A stretch of 64,000 nt of DNA from Paenibacillus rhizosphaerae (GTDB lineage: Bacteria > Bacillota > Bacilli > Paenibacillales > Paenibacillaceae), in assembly GCF_014192015.1 (NCBI RefSeq), contig NZ_JACHXJ010000002.1, positions 620,001 to 684,000 of the forward strand, given 5' to 3'. Made by a program: the position numbers and the translations under genes. The notes under the pieces were generated by a model that did not search any database, was not told the DNA's origin, and saw nothing but the letters and a program-made list of their open reading frames with translations. Shown piece after piece: positions 32,956 to 41,430 of the stretch; the stretch's first letter is position 1; the number at the start of each line of letters is the position of its first letter.

Positions 32956-33471
32956 TTGAAAAGTATAATCACCGCTTTTCTACTGAGTGTGTTCATCTTA
33001 GCGGGCTGCAGCCAGGAGAGGAATGCATTCAGTTCTCCGCTGTATCAAGGCCGAAGCTTGATGATTGGGGTGATCGGCGATGTTCCGGTGGTGCGGGAGA
33101 GTAACGTTACATTGAAGCAAATGACGTTTGATGATTTGGAAAAAGGCACGCCGGAATTATCCGGATATGACGCTGTGTTTATCATGAAAGAGCAGCTGCC
33201 AGTTGCTGCATCGCCGCAGCATGCTAAGATCTATAAACTCGCTGGAATTCCGTTCTTTTTCTTCGAATCTTCCAAAATCCTTGCCGCCTATATAGACGCT
33301 ACGATTTCTTATCAAGATTTCCCGGACACATTATCTGGTTTCTTCGTACTTGGATATGATGGAGGGACAGAGCATCAATTTGGCTCGGGTTTGTACAACG
33401 ACACAAAAAACGAAACGAATATCCGTAGTGCCTACTCTGATATTTTTAGGCGGATTGAAACCGGGCTTTAG
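32956..33471 (+). CDS. Putative lipoprotein
   Basis: A 171-residue protein with a lipoprotein signal peptide: a hydrophobic stretch and the lipobox LAGC, cysteine at about residue 18. It starts with TTG 32956 after AAGGGGGTG. The mature part begins with a compact alpha/beta-like domain (SLMIGVIGDVPVV, then YDAVFIMKEQL). The C-terminus, FFVLGY...IRSAYSDIFRRIETGL, closely resembles the end of the next small gene. Function unknown. Confidence 0.7.
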   Translation: MKSIITAFLLSVFILAGCSQERNAFSSPLYQGRSLMIGVIGDVPVVRESNVTLKQMTFDDLEKGTPELSGYDAVFIMKEQLPVAASPQHAKIYKLAGIPFFFFESSKILAAYIDATISYQDFPDTLSGFFVLGYDGGTEHQFGSGLYNDTKNETNIRSAYSDIFRRIETGL

Positions 33472-33509
33472 CCGGATATTAAGTATTGATTAAAGAGGAG
33501 CAACCTCTT

Positions 33510-33692
33510 TTGAGCGGAGAGGGTTTGCTCCGGAAGAATACTTCCCAGTCCTATAAATTTGCGTTAGGTTATGTGAAGAAGGGAGAGCAGAATAAAACAT
33601 TTTCCTTGGTCTTGGACGAACACAATGACCCTTTCGCTAACCTGGAGAACGCCTATACGATCCTATTTAAAACAGTCGAATCGGGGATATAA
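33510..33692 (+). pseudogene. Truncated copy of the preceding lipoprotein's C-terminus
   Basis: A 60-residue frame starts at TTG 33510 after AGAGGAG, or at TTG 33486 for 68 residues. Its tail FALGY...LENAYTILFKTVESGI lines up with FFVLGY...IRSAYSDIFRRIETGL of the gene before it, including spacing and the stop position. The signal peptide and most of the mature domain are missing. It is best read as the remnant of a tandem duplicate. A ribosome site is present, so translation of the small protein remains possible. Confidence 0.5.
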
Positions 33693-33695
33693 ATC

Positions 33696-33750
33696 AAAAA
33701 AAATCCTTACGCCGCGGCCGGGAAGTTCCGGTACGGAATAAGGATTTTTT
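33696..33750. terminator. Bidirectional terminator
   Basis: Twelve-base arms (AAAAAATCCTTA at 33698-33709 and its exact complement at 33739-33750) bracket a GC-rich centre. A's on the left and T's on the right allow use by the lipoprotein side (+) and by mtnB (-). Confidence 0.85.
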
Positions 33751-33796
33751 GCTCATTTCCTATAGGGACCAGCGGCAAGGCTGCTTCCGCGGTTGC

Positions 33797-34474
33797 TTAA
33801 CGACGGCCATCCAGCGTAAGCGGGGCGGCGCTGCTCTGAAGAAGCATGCTGCGGTATAAATATTCGAAAATAAATTCAAACGCCTCCAGATGCTTTTTCG
33901 CTTCAAACGCGTTTTTGCCCCAGGCATAAATGCCGTGGTTACGGAGCAGGATTCCCGGTACGGCTGGGTTCAGCACGCCTTCCACGAGTTCGGCAATGCG
34001 GGGAATATCCGCATAGTTCGGAAGCACAGGGATGGAAATCGGCGCATTCTCCTCCCAAATGTTGAACGCTTTGATCAACTCGATGCCCTGTGCAGGCACG
34101 GCGCCGGCCTCACCAAACCATTCGCTGATCAGGTTGTTGAAGATCGTATGCACATGGAATACGGCACCGCAGCCGGTGAGACGGTATATTTCGCAGTGGA
34201 TTTGCGTCTCCGCGCTGGGTTTCAACGAGGTTGTTTCCACCGCCCGGCCGCTCTTGTCCACGAACAGAAAGTCTTCTGGCGTCGTCAGCGACTTGTCTTT
34301 TCCGCTCGCCGTAATGGCAAAATAAAAGGCCTCCGGGTCAAATTCGCCAACCCGCATCGAAAGATTGCCGCTGGTTCCCGGGAACCAGTTCTTGGCGGCA
34401 AACTGCTGTTTGATCAGGCTCAACTCTCCGAGAACCTGCTGCTTATGCTCCAGGCTTATGCCGGCAAAGGTCAT
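33797..34474 (-). CDS. mtnB: Methylthioribulose-1-phosphate dehydratase
   Basis: Class II aldolase-fold zinc enzyme (225 residues) of the methionine salvage pathway, which dehydrates methylthioribulose-1-P. Visible motifs: FPGTSGNLSMRV, the zinc histidines in VFHVHTIFNN, and LLRNHGIYAWG. It is the last gene of the long - strand operon. Its start lies two bases after the mtnX stop. The acireductone dioxygenase gene mtnD that usually follows is not here; a terminator closes the operon instead. Confidence 0.93.
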   Translation of the reverse strand: MTFAGISLEHKQQVLGELSLIKQQFAAKNWFPGTSGNLSMRVGEFDPEAFYFAITASGKDKSLTTPEDFLFVDKSGRAVETTSLKPSAETQIHCEIYRLTGCGAVFHVHTIFNNLISEWFGEAGAVPAQGIELIKAFNIWEENAPISIPVLPNYADIPRIAELVEGVLNPAVPGILLRNHGIYAWGKNAFEAKKHLEAFEFIFEYLYRSMLLQSSAAPLTLDGRR

Positions 34475-34476
34475 GT

Positions 34477-35151
34477 CTACAGCACTCCTTGTCGTTGTTT
34501 CTTCTTCATGTCCTCGATAATATCAAAAAAAGTTTCAAAAGGGACATGGTTCACGCCAAGCTCCGCGCATTTGTCCGTCAAGATGGAGCGGGAGTAGACG
34601 AGGTCGGCGATTTTGGCGCCTTCAAAATCGGTCAGACTGTCGCCGATCAGAATCCGCTCATACTCGTCTTCCGGGAACCGGCGCATGACCGTCGTTTTAC
34701 ACATCCCGCAGCCGTTATGGCAGGGGTCCTGGCAAGGGTGCGGCCAGAGAATCTCCATCCGCTCTCCGCTGAAATCGGCGCTGTTGCAGAAAATATGGTC
34801 GGACGGAATTCCGAACGGCTCGAGGAGCGGGTCGATAAAAAAGTCCATGCCGCCGCTGGTCACGTAAAAGTCGATATTTTCCTCTTTGGCATAGTCCAGA
34901 AATTCACGGAAGCCGTCGCGAATGCCCGCCCGGTTCAAGACATAACCGACAATTTCATCCTTCATCGAGGAAGGCAGCAGGGCGAACATAGCGCCGACGC
35001 CTTCGCGCAGGGTGATCTTCTGGCTGACCGTATCTTCCATGAGCGGCTTGTACCCGGCGGGGTCAAAATGCTTCATGATCGCCACAATGTTATCCGACAG
35101 CGTGATTGTCCCGTCAAAATCGCAAAAGATTACGCGTTTCTTGGCTGTCAT
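34477..35151 (-). CDS. mtnX: 2-hydroxy-3-keto-5-methylthiopentenyl-1-phosphate phosphatase
   Basis: HAD-superfamily phosphatase (224 residues) of methionine salvage. The nucleophile motif is FCDFDGTITLSDN at the N-terminus. YVTSGGMDFFIDP carries motif II, and LIGDSLTDFEGA carries motif IV. A cysteine-rich stretch (PHPCQDPCHNGCGMC) is characteristic of MtnX. Its start overlaps the mtnW stop by four bases. The order mtnW-mtnX-mtnB is that of B. subtilis. Confidence 0.94.
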   Translation of the reverse strand: MTAKKRVIFCDFDGTITLSDNIVAIMKHFDPAGYKPLMEDTVSQKITLREGVGAMFALLPSSMKDEIVGYVLNRAGIRDGFREFLDYAKEENIDFYVTSGGMDFFIDPLLEPFGIPSDHIFCNSADFSGERMEILWPHPCQDPCHNGCGMCKTTVMRRFPEDEYERILIGDSLTDFEGAKIADLVYSRSILTDKCAELGVNHVPFETFFDIIEDMKKKQRQGVL

Positions 35152-36371
35152 CGTTCGCCTCCCCAGGCGTCTAGGGCGGCCTTCAGCTCAGGATGGCGGT
35201 CTTCGGCATACCGGGCGAGCGGAATGGATTGCTGCGCCGCAGCAATCGCCTGCACAAACGCGCGTCCGCCGGCTTCTGTACCCATCGGGTGGCCATGAAT
35301 GCCGCCGCCTGCGTTCACGACAACGTCGGTTCCGAAATCCCGCAGGATGAGCGGCACGAGTCCCGGGTGAATCCCCGCTGAAGGCACCGGCATGCTGGCC
35401 TTCATTGGCAGTTCCCGGCTGATCAGCTCGTCACGGATCGCCATGTTTTCCGCCTTAGGCATCGTCACGGATCCGTAAGGGGAAGGGAAGAGCACCAGAT
35501 CTGCGCCGGCGAGCCGCATAAGCTGGCCGAGCAGCACCGAGGCTGAGATGCCGTAATGCGGTGACGGGTAGACGGCACCCGCCAAGGCCGGATGCGCGGC
35601 GATCGGAACGGTAATCTCCGGATCGCTGCTGAGTTCATGCAGCACGTCGAAGCCGTAGGACAAGACGTTGAACAGCAGCGCGTTCGCGCCGGCGCCGATC
35701 GCCTTCTTCGCCTGGCTCTTCAGACTGGACGTCGGTCCGGTCAAGTTGGCCGCATACAGCAGCTTCTTGCCTGTTTCCTTTTGCGCCGCTTCCGCCGCCT
35801 TCAGGCATACTTCGACGCGCTTTTCGATCGGCGTCAGCTCGTTCTCGAACAGGATCTCGTCGTCTTTAATCAGGTCGACGCCCCCGAGGGCCTGTTTCAG
35901 AAACTGCTCGCGCAGCTCGTCCACATTCAGGCCGATGACGGACTTGAAAATGCTCATCAGGAGCGGACGGTCATGGACGCCGAGAATGTCCCGAATGCCG
36001 GTGATACCGAATTTGGGGCCGGGGAATCCCTGCAAGAAATGATCTGAAAAGCCGAGGCGGCTCAGCTTGATTTTGCCGTCCATCGAAATTTTGCCGAAAA
36101 CGGTGACGAGCAGGGCCGGAATATCCCGGCTGAAGTTAATGTCGGGGTATGCGATGGTCACGTCGGCGTACCGTTCGCCGGGTGCGGCACCCTCCGGCTC
36201 GTGAACATCCACCTGGAGCACTTCGCCAAGATGCTTCTGCATCGATTCCCGCTTCGCTTGGGGAAGCTCGGTCCAGCTGCCGACGGTCATGCCGACGGCG
36301 ATCGATTCGGCCTTTTTACGAAAATCAGCCTTGTCGTCATACAGCCGGTACGTGGCCGTGCAGCGGCTCAT
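35148..36371 (-). CDS. mtnW: 2,3-diketo-5-methylthiopentyl-1-phosphate enolase (RuBisCO-like)
   Basis: RuBisCO form IV protein (407 residues) that enolises DK-MTP-1-P in methionine salvage. The metal region has GGVDLIKDDEILFENE in place of the carboxylase GLDFTKDDE context. The phosphate-binding VNAGGGIHGHPMGTEAGG is clear. Its start overlaps the proC stop by four bases (ATGA), so it is translationally coupled to a proline gene. This is an unusual partner for a pathway normally controlled by S-box riboswitches. Confidence 0.95.
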   Translation of the reverse strand: MSRCTATYRLYDDKADFRKKAESIAVGMTVGSWTELPQAKRESMQKHLGEVLQVDVHEPEGAAPGERYADVTIAYPDINFSRDIPALLVTVFGKISMDGKIKLSRLGFSDHFLQGFPGPKFGITGIRDILGVHDRPLLMSIFKSVIGLNVDELREQFLKQALGGVDLIKDDEILFENELTPIEKRVEVCLKAAEAAQKETGKKLLYAANLTGPTSSLKSQAKKAIGAGANALLFNVLSYGFDVLHELSSDPEITVPIAAHPALAGAVYPSPHYGISASVLLGQLMRLAGADLVLFPSPYGSVTMPKAENMAIRDELISRELPMKASMPVPSAGIHPGLVPLILRDFGTDVVVNAGGGIHGHPMGTEAGGRAFVQAIAAAQQSIPLARYAEDRHPELKAALDAWGGER

Positions 36372-37228
36372 GAAATTCCCTCCTTCAGCGCGGCCCCCAT
36401 TTCGCGGGATCGTTCCGCGCAGCGGTTCACGGCCGCAATGACCGTCTCGAAGAAATCGCCTTTATCAAGCGTCTCCAGTGCCGCCTGCGTGGAGCCGTTC
36501 GGCGAAGTCACCTTCGCCCGGAGGGCGGCAGGCTCCTCGCCGGTCTGCTGCACCATCCGTGCCGCGCCGAGAACCGTCTGCACGGTAAGCTCCTTGCACT
36601 GCTGCGGCGTCAGTCCGCCGCGGATGCCGGCAGCCATCATCGCTTCCATCATGTAATAGATATAAGCGGGGCCGCTGCCGGAGATGCCGGTCAGAATTTC
36701 CAGCTTGTCTTCCTCCACAACCGTTACCGTACCGACGGCCTGGAACAGCGTCATGACCGTCTGGCGGTCCTGGTCGTTGATTTCCTTGGAGAAGGAGACG
36801 CCGGTCGCGCCGAGGCCGATGGAACTGGAAGTGTTCGGCATCGTCCGGGCGACGGGCTGCTTGCGTCCGAGCAGATCCTGGATCGTGCGGATTGTCAGAC
36901 CTGCGATAACGGATATGATCAGCGTGTTATCGGAGAGCAGCGGACCGAGTTTGCGCAGCACGTTAGCCGCATCCTTCGGTTTGATGGCGAGCACAATAAT
37001 CGGAGATTCACGCAAAATTTCCTCGGTTTCCGCCGGGGCGTTGTTTGTTTTGACATTGTAACGGTGCTTAAGCTCTTCAAGCCGCCCCGAGTTGGAGCGG
37101 TTCAGCATGGTCAGGCTTCCGGCATTGACGACCGATCTTCCGATCAATCCTCTGACAATGGCTTCCGCCATCGCTCCGGCACCGTAAAATGTAATGGGCT
37201 GGGCAATCATGGCCTGTTGTTGACTCAT
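36368..37228 (-). CDS. proC: Pyrroline-5-carboxylate reductase
   Basis: Last enzyme of proline synthesis, using NAD(P)H (286 residues). The N-terminal FYGAGAMAEAIVRGL is the nucleotide motif. ARTMPNTSSSIGLGATGVS and the C-terminal TGISGSGPAYIYYMMEAM with VTSPNGSTQAAL are diagnostic. AAGGAGG precedes ATG 37228. It follows proA by 45 bases and overlaps mtnW by four. B. subtilis has several paralogs (proG, proH, proI); this one sits with proBA. Confidence 0.95.
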   Translation of the reverse strand: MSQQQAMIAQPITFYGAGAMAEAIVRGLIGRSVVNAGSLTMLNRSNSGRLEELKHRYNVKTNNAPAETEEILRESPIIVLAIKPKDAANVLRKLGPLLSDNTLIISVIAGLTIRTIQDLLGRKQPVARTMPNTSSSIGLGATGVSFSKEINDQDRQTVMTLFQAVGTVTVVEEDKLEILTGISGSGPAYIYYMMEAMMAAGIRGGLTPQQCKELTVQTVLGAARMVQQTGEEPAALRAKVTSPNGSTQAALETLDKGDFFETVIAAVNRCAERSREMGAALKEGIS

Positions 37229-37273
37229 TATAATTCCTCCTTGCGCGGCAGACCGGGGGTTAGAGCCCCGGTA

Positions 37274-38521
37274 TTACCCGCGAATTTGTCCATTTCCATG
37301 GATGATGTATTTCGTGGAAGTCAGAGCCGGCAGGCCCATCGGGCCGCGGGCGTGCAGCTTTTGCGTGCTGATGCCGATCTCCGCACCGAATCCGAATTCG
37401 AAGCCGTCCGTAAAGCGGGTGGATGCGTTATGGTAAACGGCGGCAGCGTCCACTTCCTGCAGGAAACGTTCGGCATGGCGCTGATCAGCGGTAACGATGC
37501 ATTCGGAATGCTTGGTACCGTAAGCAGCAATGTGCTGCATGGCCTCATCTATCGATTCTACAATTTTTACGTTCAAAATGTAATCATTGTACTCTGTTGC
37601 ATAATCTTCCTCTGTGACCGGGAGAGCCCAGTCCACGATTCTGCGGGTTTCTTCGTCGCCGCGCAGTTCCACGCCGGCTTCCTTCAATTTACCGGCCAGC
37701 GCCACGAGATGTTCCCGGGCAAACGCCTGGTGCACGATCAGCGTCTCCATCGAATTGCAGACTGAGGGACGCTGCACCTTGGCGTTGATCGAAATCGCCT
37801 CGGCCATATCGAGATCAGCCGTCTCATCCAGATACGTATGGCAGATGCCGGCGCCCGTTTCGATGACCGGCACCGTGGCGTTTTCCACTACAGTGCGTAT
37901 CAGCGAGCTGCCTCCGCGCGGAATGACAACGTCGAGCAGGCCGTTTAGCTTGAGCATCTCGTCGACCGAGGAACGGTTCGGATCCTCGATCAGCTGCAGG
38001 GCCTCCGGCGGAATGGCGGTGGTGGCCAGGGCGCCGTGGAGTACCTCGACGATTTTGCGGTTGGAGGAGAGGGCGGAGGAACCGCCCCGCAGCACCACGG
38101 CGTTGCCCGTCTTCAGGCACAGGCCGGCGGCGTCGACGGTCACGTTCGGACGCGCTTCGTAAATGATGCCGATAACGCCAAGCGGTACGCGCAATTTACG
38201 GATGCGGAGCCCGTTCGGCCGCTCGATATTCTCCAGCTCGTCGCCGACCGGATCGGGGAGCTGGACGATTTGCTCGAGCCCGGCGGCGATGGCGTCGATC
38301 CGCTGCGCATTAAGCGCCAGGCGGTCAAGCAGCGAGGATGAGGTTCCCTGCTGACGGCCGCGCTCCAGATCCTCGGCGTTGGCCACGATAATTTCATCCT
38401 GCTTCTGGCGCAGCGCCTCGGCCATGCGAAGCAGCGCCTGATTTTTGTCGTCGCTGCTCAGCCGGTTTAATACGGCGGCGGCAGCGCCGGCGCGTTCTGC
38501 TTTTGATCTTACTTCACTCAT
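37274..38521 (-). CDS. proA: Glutamate-5-semialdehyde dehydrogenase (gamma-glutamyl phosphate reductase)
   Basis: Reduces gamma-glutamyl phosphate to glutamate semialdehyde with NADPH (415 residues). Aldehyde dehydrogenase superfamily. Visible are LGVIGIIYEARPNVTVDAAGLCLKTGNA in the cofactor region, GNAVVLRGGSSA, and the catalytic cysteine in VQRPSVCNSMETLIVH. GGAGG lies before ATG 38521. It is the second gene of proBAC, 37 bases after proB. Confidence 0.96.
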   Translation of the reverse strand: MSEVRSKAERAGAAAAVLNRLSSDDKNQALLRMAEALRQKQDEIIVANAEDLERGRQQGTSSSLLDRLALNAQRIDAIAAGLEQIVQLPDPVGDELENIERPNGLRIRKLRVPLGVIGIIYEARPNVTVDAAGLCLKTGNAVVLRGGSSALSSNRKIVEVLHGALATTAIPPEALQLIEDPNRSSVDEMLKLNGLLDVVIPRGGSSLIRTVVENATVPVIETGAGICHTYLDETADLDMAEAISINAKVQRPSVCNSMETLIVHQAFAREHLVALAGKLKEAGVELRGDEETRRIVDWALPVTEEDYATEYNDYILNVKIVESIDEAMQHIAAYGTKHSECIVTADQRHAERFLQEVDAAAVYHNASTRFTDGFEFGFGAEIGISTQKLHARGPMGLPALTSTKYIIHGNGQIRG

Positions 38522-38558
38522 ATCATAAAGGCCTCCTTGTTCTTATTATGTGAGTAAC

Positions 38559-39662
38559 CTATTTTAAGGTAATCCACTCATCCCTATGAATCACTTCCAG
38601 CCGGTGAACGGTATCCAGCGTCCGGATCACATCAGCGCTGCCCTTGCCCTGGATCCGTCTGAGCTGCTCATCGTCATAATTGACGATGCCGCGGCCGCAG
38701 ACCGTCCCTTCCAGGTTCAGCACTTCGACGACGTCGCCGGCATGAAACTGGCCTTCGACCTGCTTCACGCCAACGGGGAGGAGACTGTGGCCGCCATGAA
38801 CGAGCGCTTCTTCCGCCCCCCGGTCCACATACAAGGTGCCGAGAGGGGTGGACATGAACCCGAGCCACTGTTTTTTCATTGGCAGGGAATGCAGCTCGGT
38901 GTCAAAGTAGGTTCCTTTGCCGCGGCCTTCCATGGCACTTCGAAGATCGCCGTTCTCGGTCACGCGGCCCACAAAGACCGGCACGCCGCCGCGGGTAGCG
39001 ATTTTGGCGGCGTCTACCTTGGAACGCATACCGCCCGTACCGACGGATGAACCGGCGCCGCCGGCAATGGAGTAAATCTCCTCGGTAATTTCCCCGACGT
39101 GGTCAAACCGGATCGCATTCGGGTTATTCCTTGGATCGGCCGTATAAAGACCGTCCGTATCGGTCAGGATCAGCAGGTGCTGGGCCTTGACCAAGTTGGC
39201 GACAAGCGCTGACAGCGTGTCGTTGTCGCCGAATTTCAGCTCATCGACAGAAACGGTATCGTTCTCATTGAATATGGGGACCGCCCCCTGCTTCAGCAGC
39301 TCCTCGACGGTCATGCTGGCATTGTTCATACGCTTTCGGCTGCAAAAGTCGGTACGGGTAAGCAGGATTTGCGCGGCGGTGATGCCGTGCGAGGCGAATG
39401 CTTCCTGGTACGCCTGCATGAGCAGCGCCTGGCCGACGGAGGCTGCGGCCTGCTTTTCGTGCAGAAGCTTGGGCCGGAAGCTGTAGCCGATCGTCCGGAA
39501 CCCGGCCGCAACGGCTCCGGAGGTCACGAGCAGCACTTCGCATCCTGCTTTTTTGAGGGCTGAAATTTCGCCTGCAAAGAAGGCGACCGCATCGCGGTTC
39601 AGTCCGCCTTCAACGCTTGTGAGCGAGCTGCTGCCGATTTTGACGACGACTCGAGATGGCAT
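38559..39662 (-). CDS. proB: Glutamate 5-kinase
   Basis: First enzyme of proline synthesis (367 residues), phosphorylating glutamate. The kinase domain covers residues 1-255 with VVKIGSSSLTS, LLVTSGAVAAGF, FNENDTVSVDELKFGDND and GTGGMRSKVDAA. A C-terminal PUA domain covers about 280-360. In many bacteria the kinase is feedback-inhibited by proline. AAAGGAATGTG precedes ATG 39662. The gene is controlled by the T-box leader immediately upstream. Confidence 0.96.
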   Translation of the reverse strand: MPSRVVVKIGSSSLTSVEGGLNRDAVAFFAGEISALKKAGCEVLLVTSGAVAAGFRTIGYSFRPKLLHEKQAAASVGQALLMQAYQEAFASHGITAAQILLTRTDFCSRKRMNNASMTVEELLKQGAVPIFNENDTVSVDELKFGDNDTLSALVANLVKAQHLLILTDTDGLYTADPRNNPNAIRFDHVGEITEEIYSIAGGAGSSVGTGGMRSKVDAAKIATRGGVPVFVGRVTENGDLRSAMEGRGKGTYFDTELHSLPMKKQWLGFMSTPLGTLYVDRGAEEALVHGGHSLLPVGVKQVEGQFHAGDVVEVLNLEGTVCGRGIVNYDDEQLRRIQGKGSADVIRTLDTVHRLEVIHRDEWITLK

Positions 39663-39728
39663 ATGATATCACATTCCTTTTCTAATATAAGACTGCGCTA
39701 TTTTCCTCATAAAAACATCTTGAAACAA

Positions 39729-40005
39729 CAAAAAAACTTTCGTCCTTTGGAGCAAAGGACGAAAGTTTATACTTCCGCGGTACCACCTTTATTGATGAAT
39801 GAATCATCCGGCTTTGGGCCCTGTAACAGAAGGCACTGTCCCGCACATAGGCAGGCCGCTCAGGGGTAGGTTTCGGAAGGGCTCGCGGTAAATTCTTTCA
39901 GCCGGTGGAATTTACTCTCTGGGCGCGAGTGGTCGTTCTTACTGGTCCCGTCAACGCGTTTCATTATGTTACTGCATGCTTTCTCTGGTTCATCCGCTTT
40001 ATTTT
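39729..40005 (-). promoter_or_regulatory. T-box leader with proline specifier, upstream of proB
   Basis: On the complement the conserved T-box GGTGGTACCGCGG is at 39787-39775. It is followed by a strong terminator: 16-base arms at 39768-39753 and 39749-39734, then a T run. Stem I hallmarks upstream include AGAGAG and GGCTGAAAGA. In the 3' side of stem I, GAAACCTA places a CCT (Pro) codon at 39870-39868 followed by a purine. The leader should read through when tRNA-Pro is uncharged and so raise proline synthesis. Confidence 0.9.
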
Positions 40006-40010
40006 CACCT

Positions 40011-40039
40011 AGAATACCACGAAGCGGCGGTCTTTGCAA
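40011..40039 (-). promoter_or_regulatory. Promoter of the proB T-box transcript
   Basis: On the complement TTGCAA (40039-40034), 17 bases, then TATTCT (40016-40011). It lies just past the mtnE stop and directly before the T-box stem I. Confidence 0.65.
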
Positions 40040-40043
40040 AAGG

Positions 40044-41255
40044 TTATACGAACAGATTCAGCCGTCCGATCCGCTCGGCTGCTTCCTGCAGCCTCTCCTC
40101 GGACGTCAGCAGCCCGACGCGGACGTAACCTTCGCCATGCCGGCCGAAACCGATGCCGGGAGCAACGGCCACCTTGGCTTCATTCAGCAGGAGGTCGGCA
40201 AACGACTCCGACGTAAAGCCTTTGGGCACGGGCAGCCAGCTGAAGAAGGAACCGCCCGGTTTCTCCGCCGCCCAGCCGATGCGGCCGAGAACATCGAAAA
40301 AGGCGTTGCGCCGCGATTCATACCGCTGCACGAGCTCCTGTACGCAGTCCTGGGAGGAGGTGAGCGCCGCAGCCGCCGCGGCTTGGATGCCGCCGAACAG
40401 GCTGACATAGATATGATCCTGCAGGTTGTTGATGAGCGAAATCACGTCCCGGTTGCCCAGCGCAAATCCGACGCGCCAACCGGCCATGTTGTACGTTTTG
40501 GACAAGGTGTAGAATTCGATGCCGACCTCCTTGGCCCCCGGTGCCTGCAGGAAGCTGACGGGGCGTTCGCCGTCAAAGCCGATGGCGCCGTAAGCAAAAT
40601 CGCTCGCGACGACGATCCCGTTCTCTCTGGCGAAGCGGACCGTATCCTCGTAGAAGGTTAGCGGGGCGACGGCTGATGTCGGATTGTTCGGATAGTTCAG
40701 GAACATCAGCTTGGCGCGTGCCCGGTCCGCCGGGCTGATTCGGCTGTAATCCGGCAGGAAGGCATTGTCCGGCAGCAGCGGCATAAATGCCATTTCGGCT
40801 TTGGCCAGCGCAACGCCGGACCAGTAATCGGGGTATCCCGGATCCGGAACGAGGCACAGATCACCCGGATTGAGCAAAATCTGCGGGAGCTGCACCAGTC
40901 CTGTTTTTCCGCCGAACAAAATGGCAACCTCTTGCTCGGGGTCAAGCTCCACGCCATAGTCTTCGAGATAGCGCTTCGCGATTGCTTCCTTTAAAAAGGC
41001 ATAGCCTGTGAACGGCGAATATTTATGATAGAGCGGGTTGGCTGCCGCTTCCTGCAGCGCGGACACGATGTGTCCCGGCGTCGGTGTATCCGGATTGCCT
41101 TGCCCCAGATTGATGACGTCATGCCCCGCCGCGATTTCCCGGTTCACCTTCTGGACGAGGGTGGCGAAAAACTGGGTCGGCAGCTGAGTCATCACCTCGG
41201 CGGGTACGATGGGAAAAGCGGATGTCAGACGTGCGTTGTCCTCTGATGAATGCAT
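40044..41255 (-). CDS. mtnE: Methionine-salvage aminotransferase MtnE
   Basis: PLP-dependent class I/II aminotransferase (403 residues). It transaminates ketomethylthiobutyrate to methionine with glutamine as donor. The opening (LPTQFFATLVQKVNR, HDVINLGQGNPDTPTPGHI) and closing (GEGYVRVGLLTSEERLQEAAERIG) segments match B. subtilis MtnE (YkrV) almost word for word as I recall it. The PLP lysine lies in YTLSKTYNMAGWRVGF. It is divergent from mtnU, as its partner. GGAGTG precedes ATG 41255. Confidence 0.9.
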   Translation of the reverse strand: MHSSEDNARLTSAFPIVPAEVMTQLPTQFFATLVQKVNREIAAGHDVINLGQGNPDTPTPGHIVSALQEAAANPLYHKYSPFTGYAFLKEAIAKRYLEDYGVELDPEQEVAILFGGKTGLVQLPQILLNPGDLCLVPDPGYPDYWSGVALAKAEMAFMPLLPDNAFLPDYSRISPADRARAKLMFLNYPNNPTSAVAPLTFYEDTVRFARENGIVVASDFAYGAIGFDGERPVSFLQAPGAKEVGIEFYTLSKTYNMAGWRVGFALGNRDVISLINNLQDHIYVSLFGGIQAAAAAALTSSQDCVQELVQRYESRRNAFFDVLGRIGWAAEKPGGSFFSWLPVPKGFTSESFADLLLNEAKVAVAPGIGFGRHGEGYVRVGLLTSEERLQEAAERIGRLNLFV

Positions 41256-41339
41256 ATCAAATCACTCCGGTCTAGACTTGAGAATAATATGTTTAAATCT
41301 ATCACGATTTATCCGGGCTGTATAGAGGGAAATGACAGC

Positions 41340-41368
41340 TTGCACGCGGAATGGGCAGGGACTATTAT
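41340..41368 (+). promoter_or_regulatory. Promoter of mtnU
   Basis: TTGCAC (41340-41345), 17 bases, TATTAT (41363-41368), about 62 bases before the mtnU start. The 175-base divergent gap shows no S-box riboswitch. Confidence 0.6.
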
Positions 41369-41430
41369 GGTATACAAATGAGATTTGCGGATCAAATCGT
41401 TCGCGTCTTGATCCAGGGGAGGAACCAATC

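Noticed and set aside
41256-41430. Searched for an S-box (SAM) riboswitch between mtnE and mtnU, as known for mtn genes in B. subtilis.
   Set aside because: The gap is only 175 bases and shows none of the conserved S-box core or a terminator.
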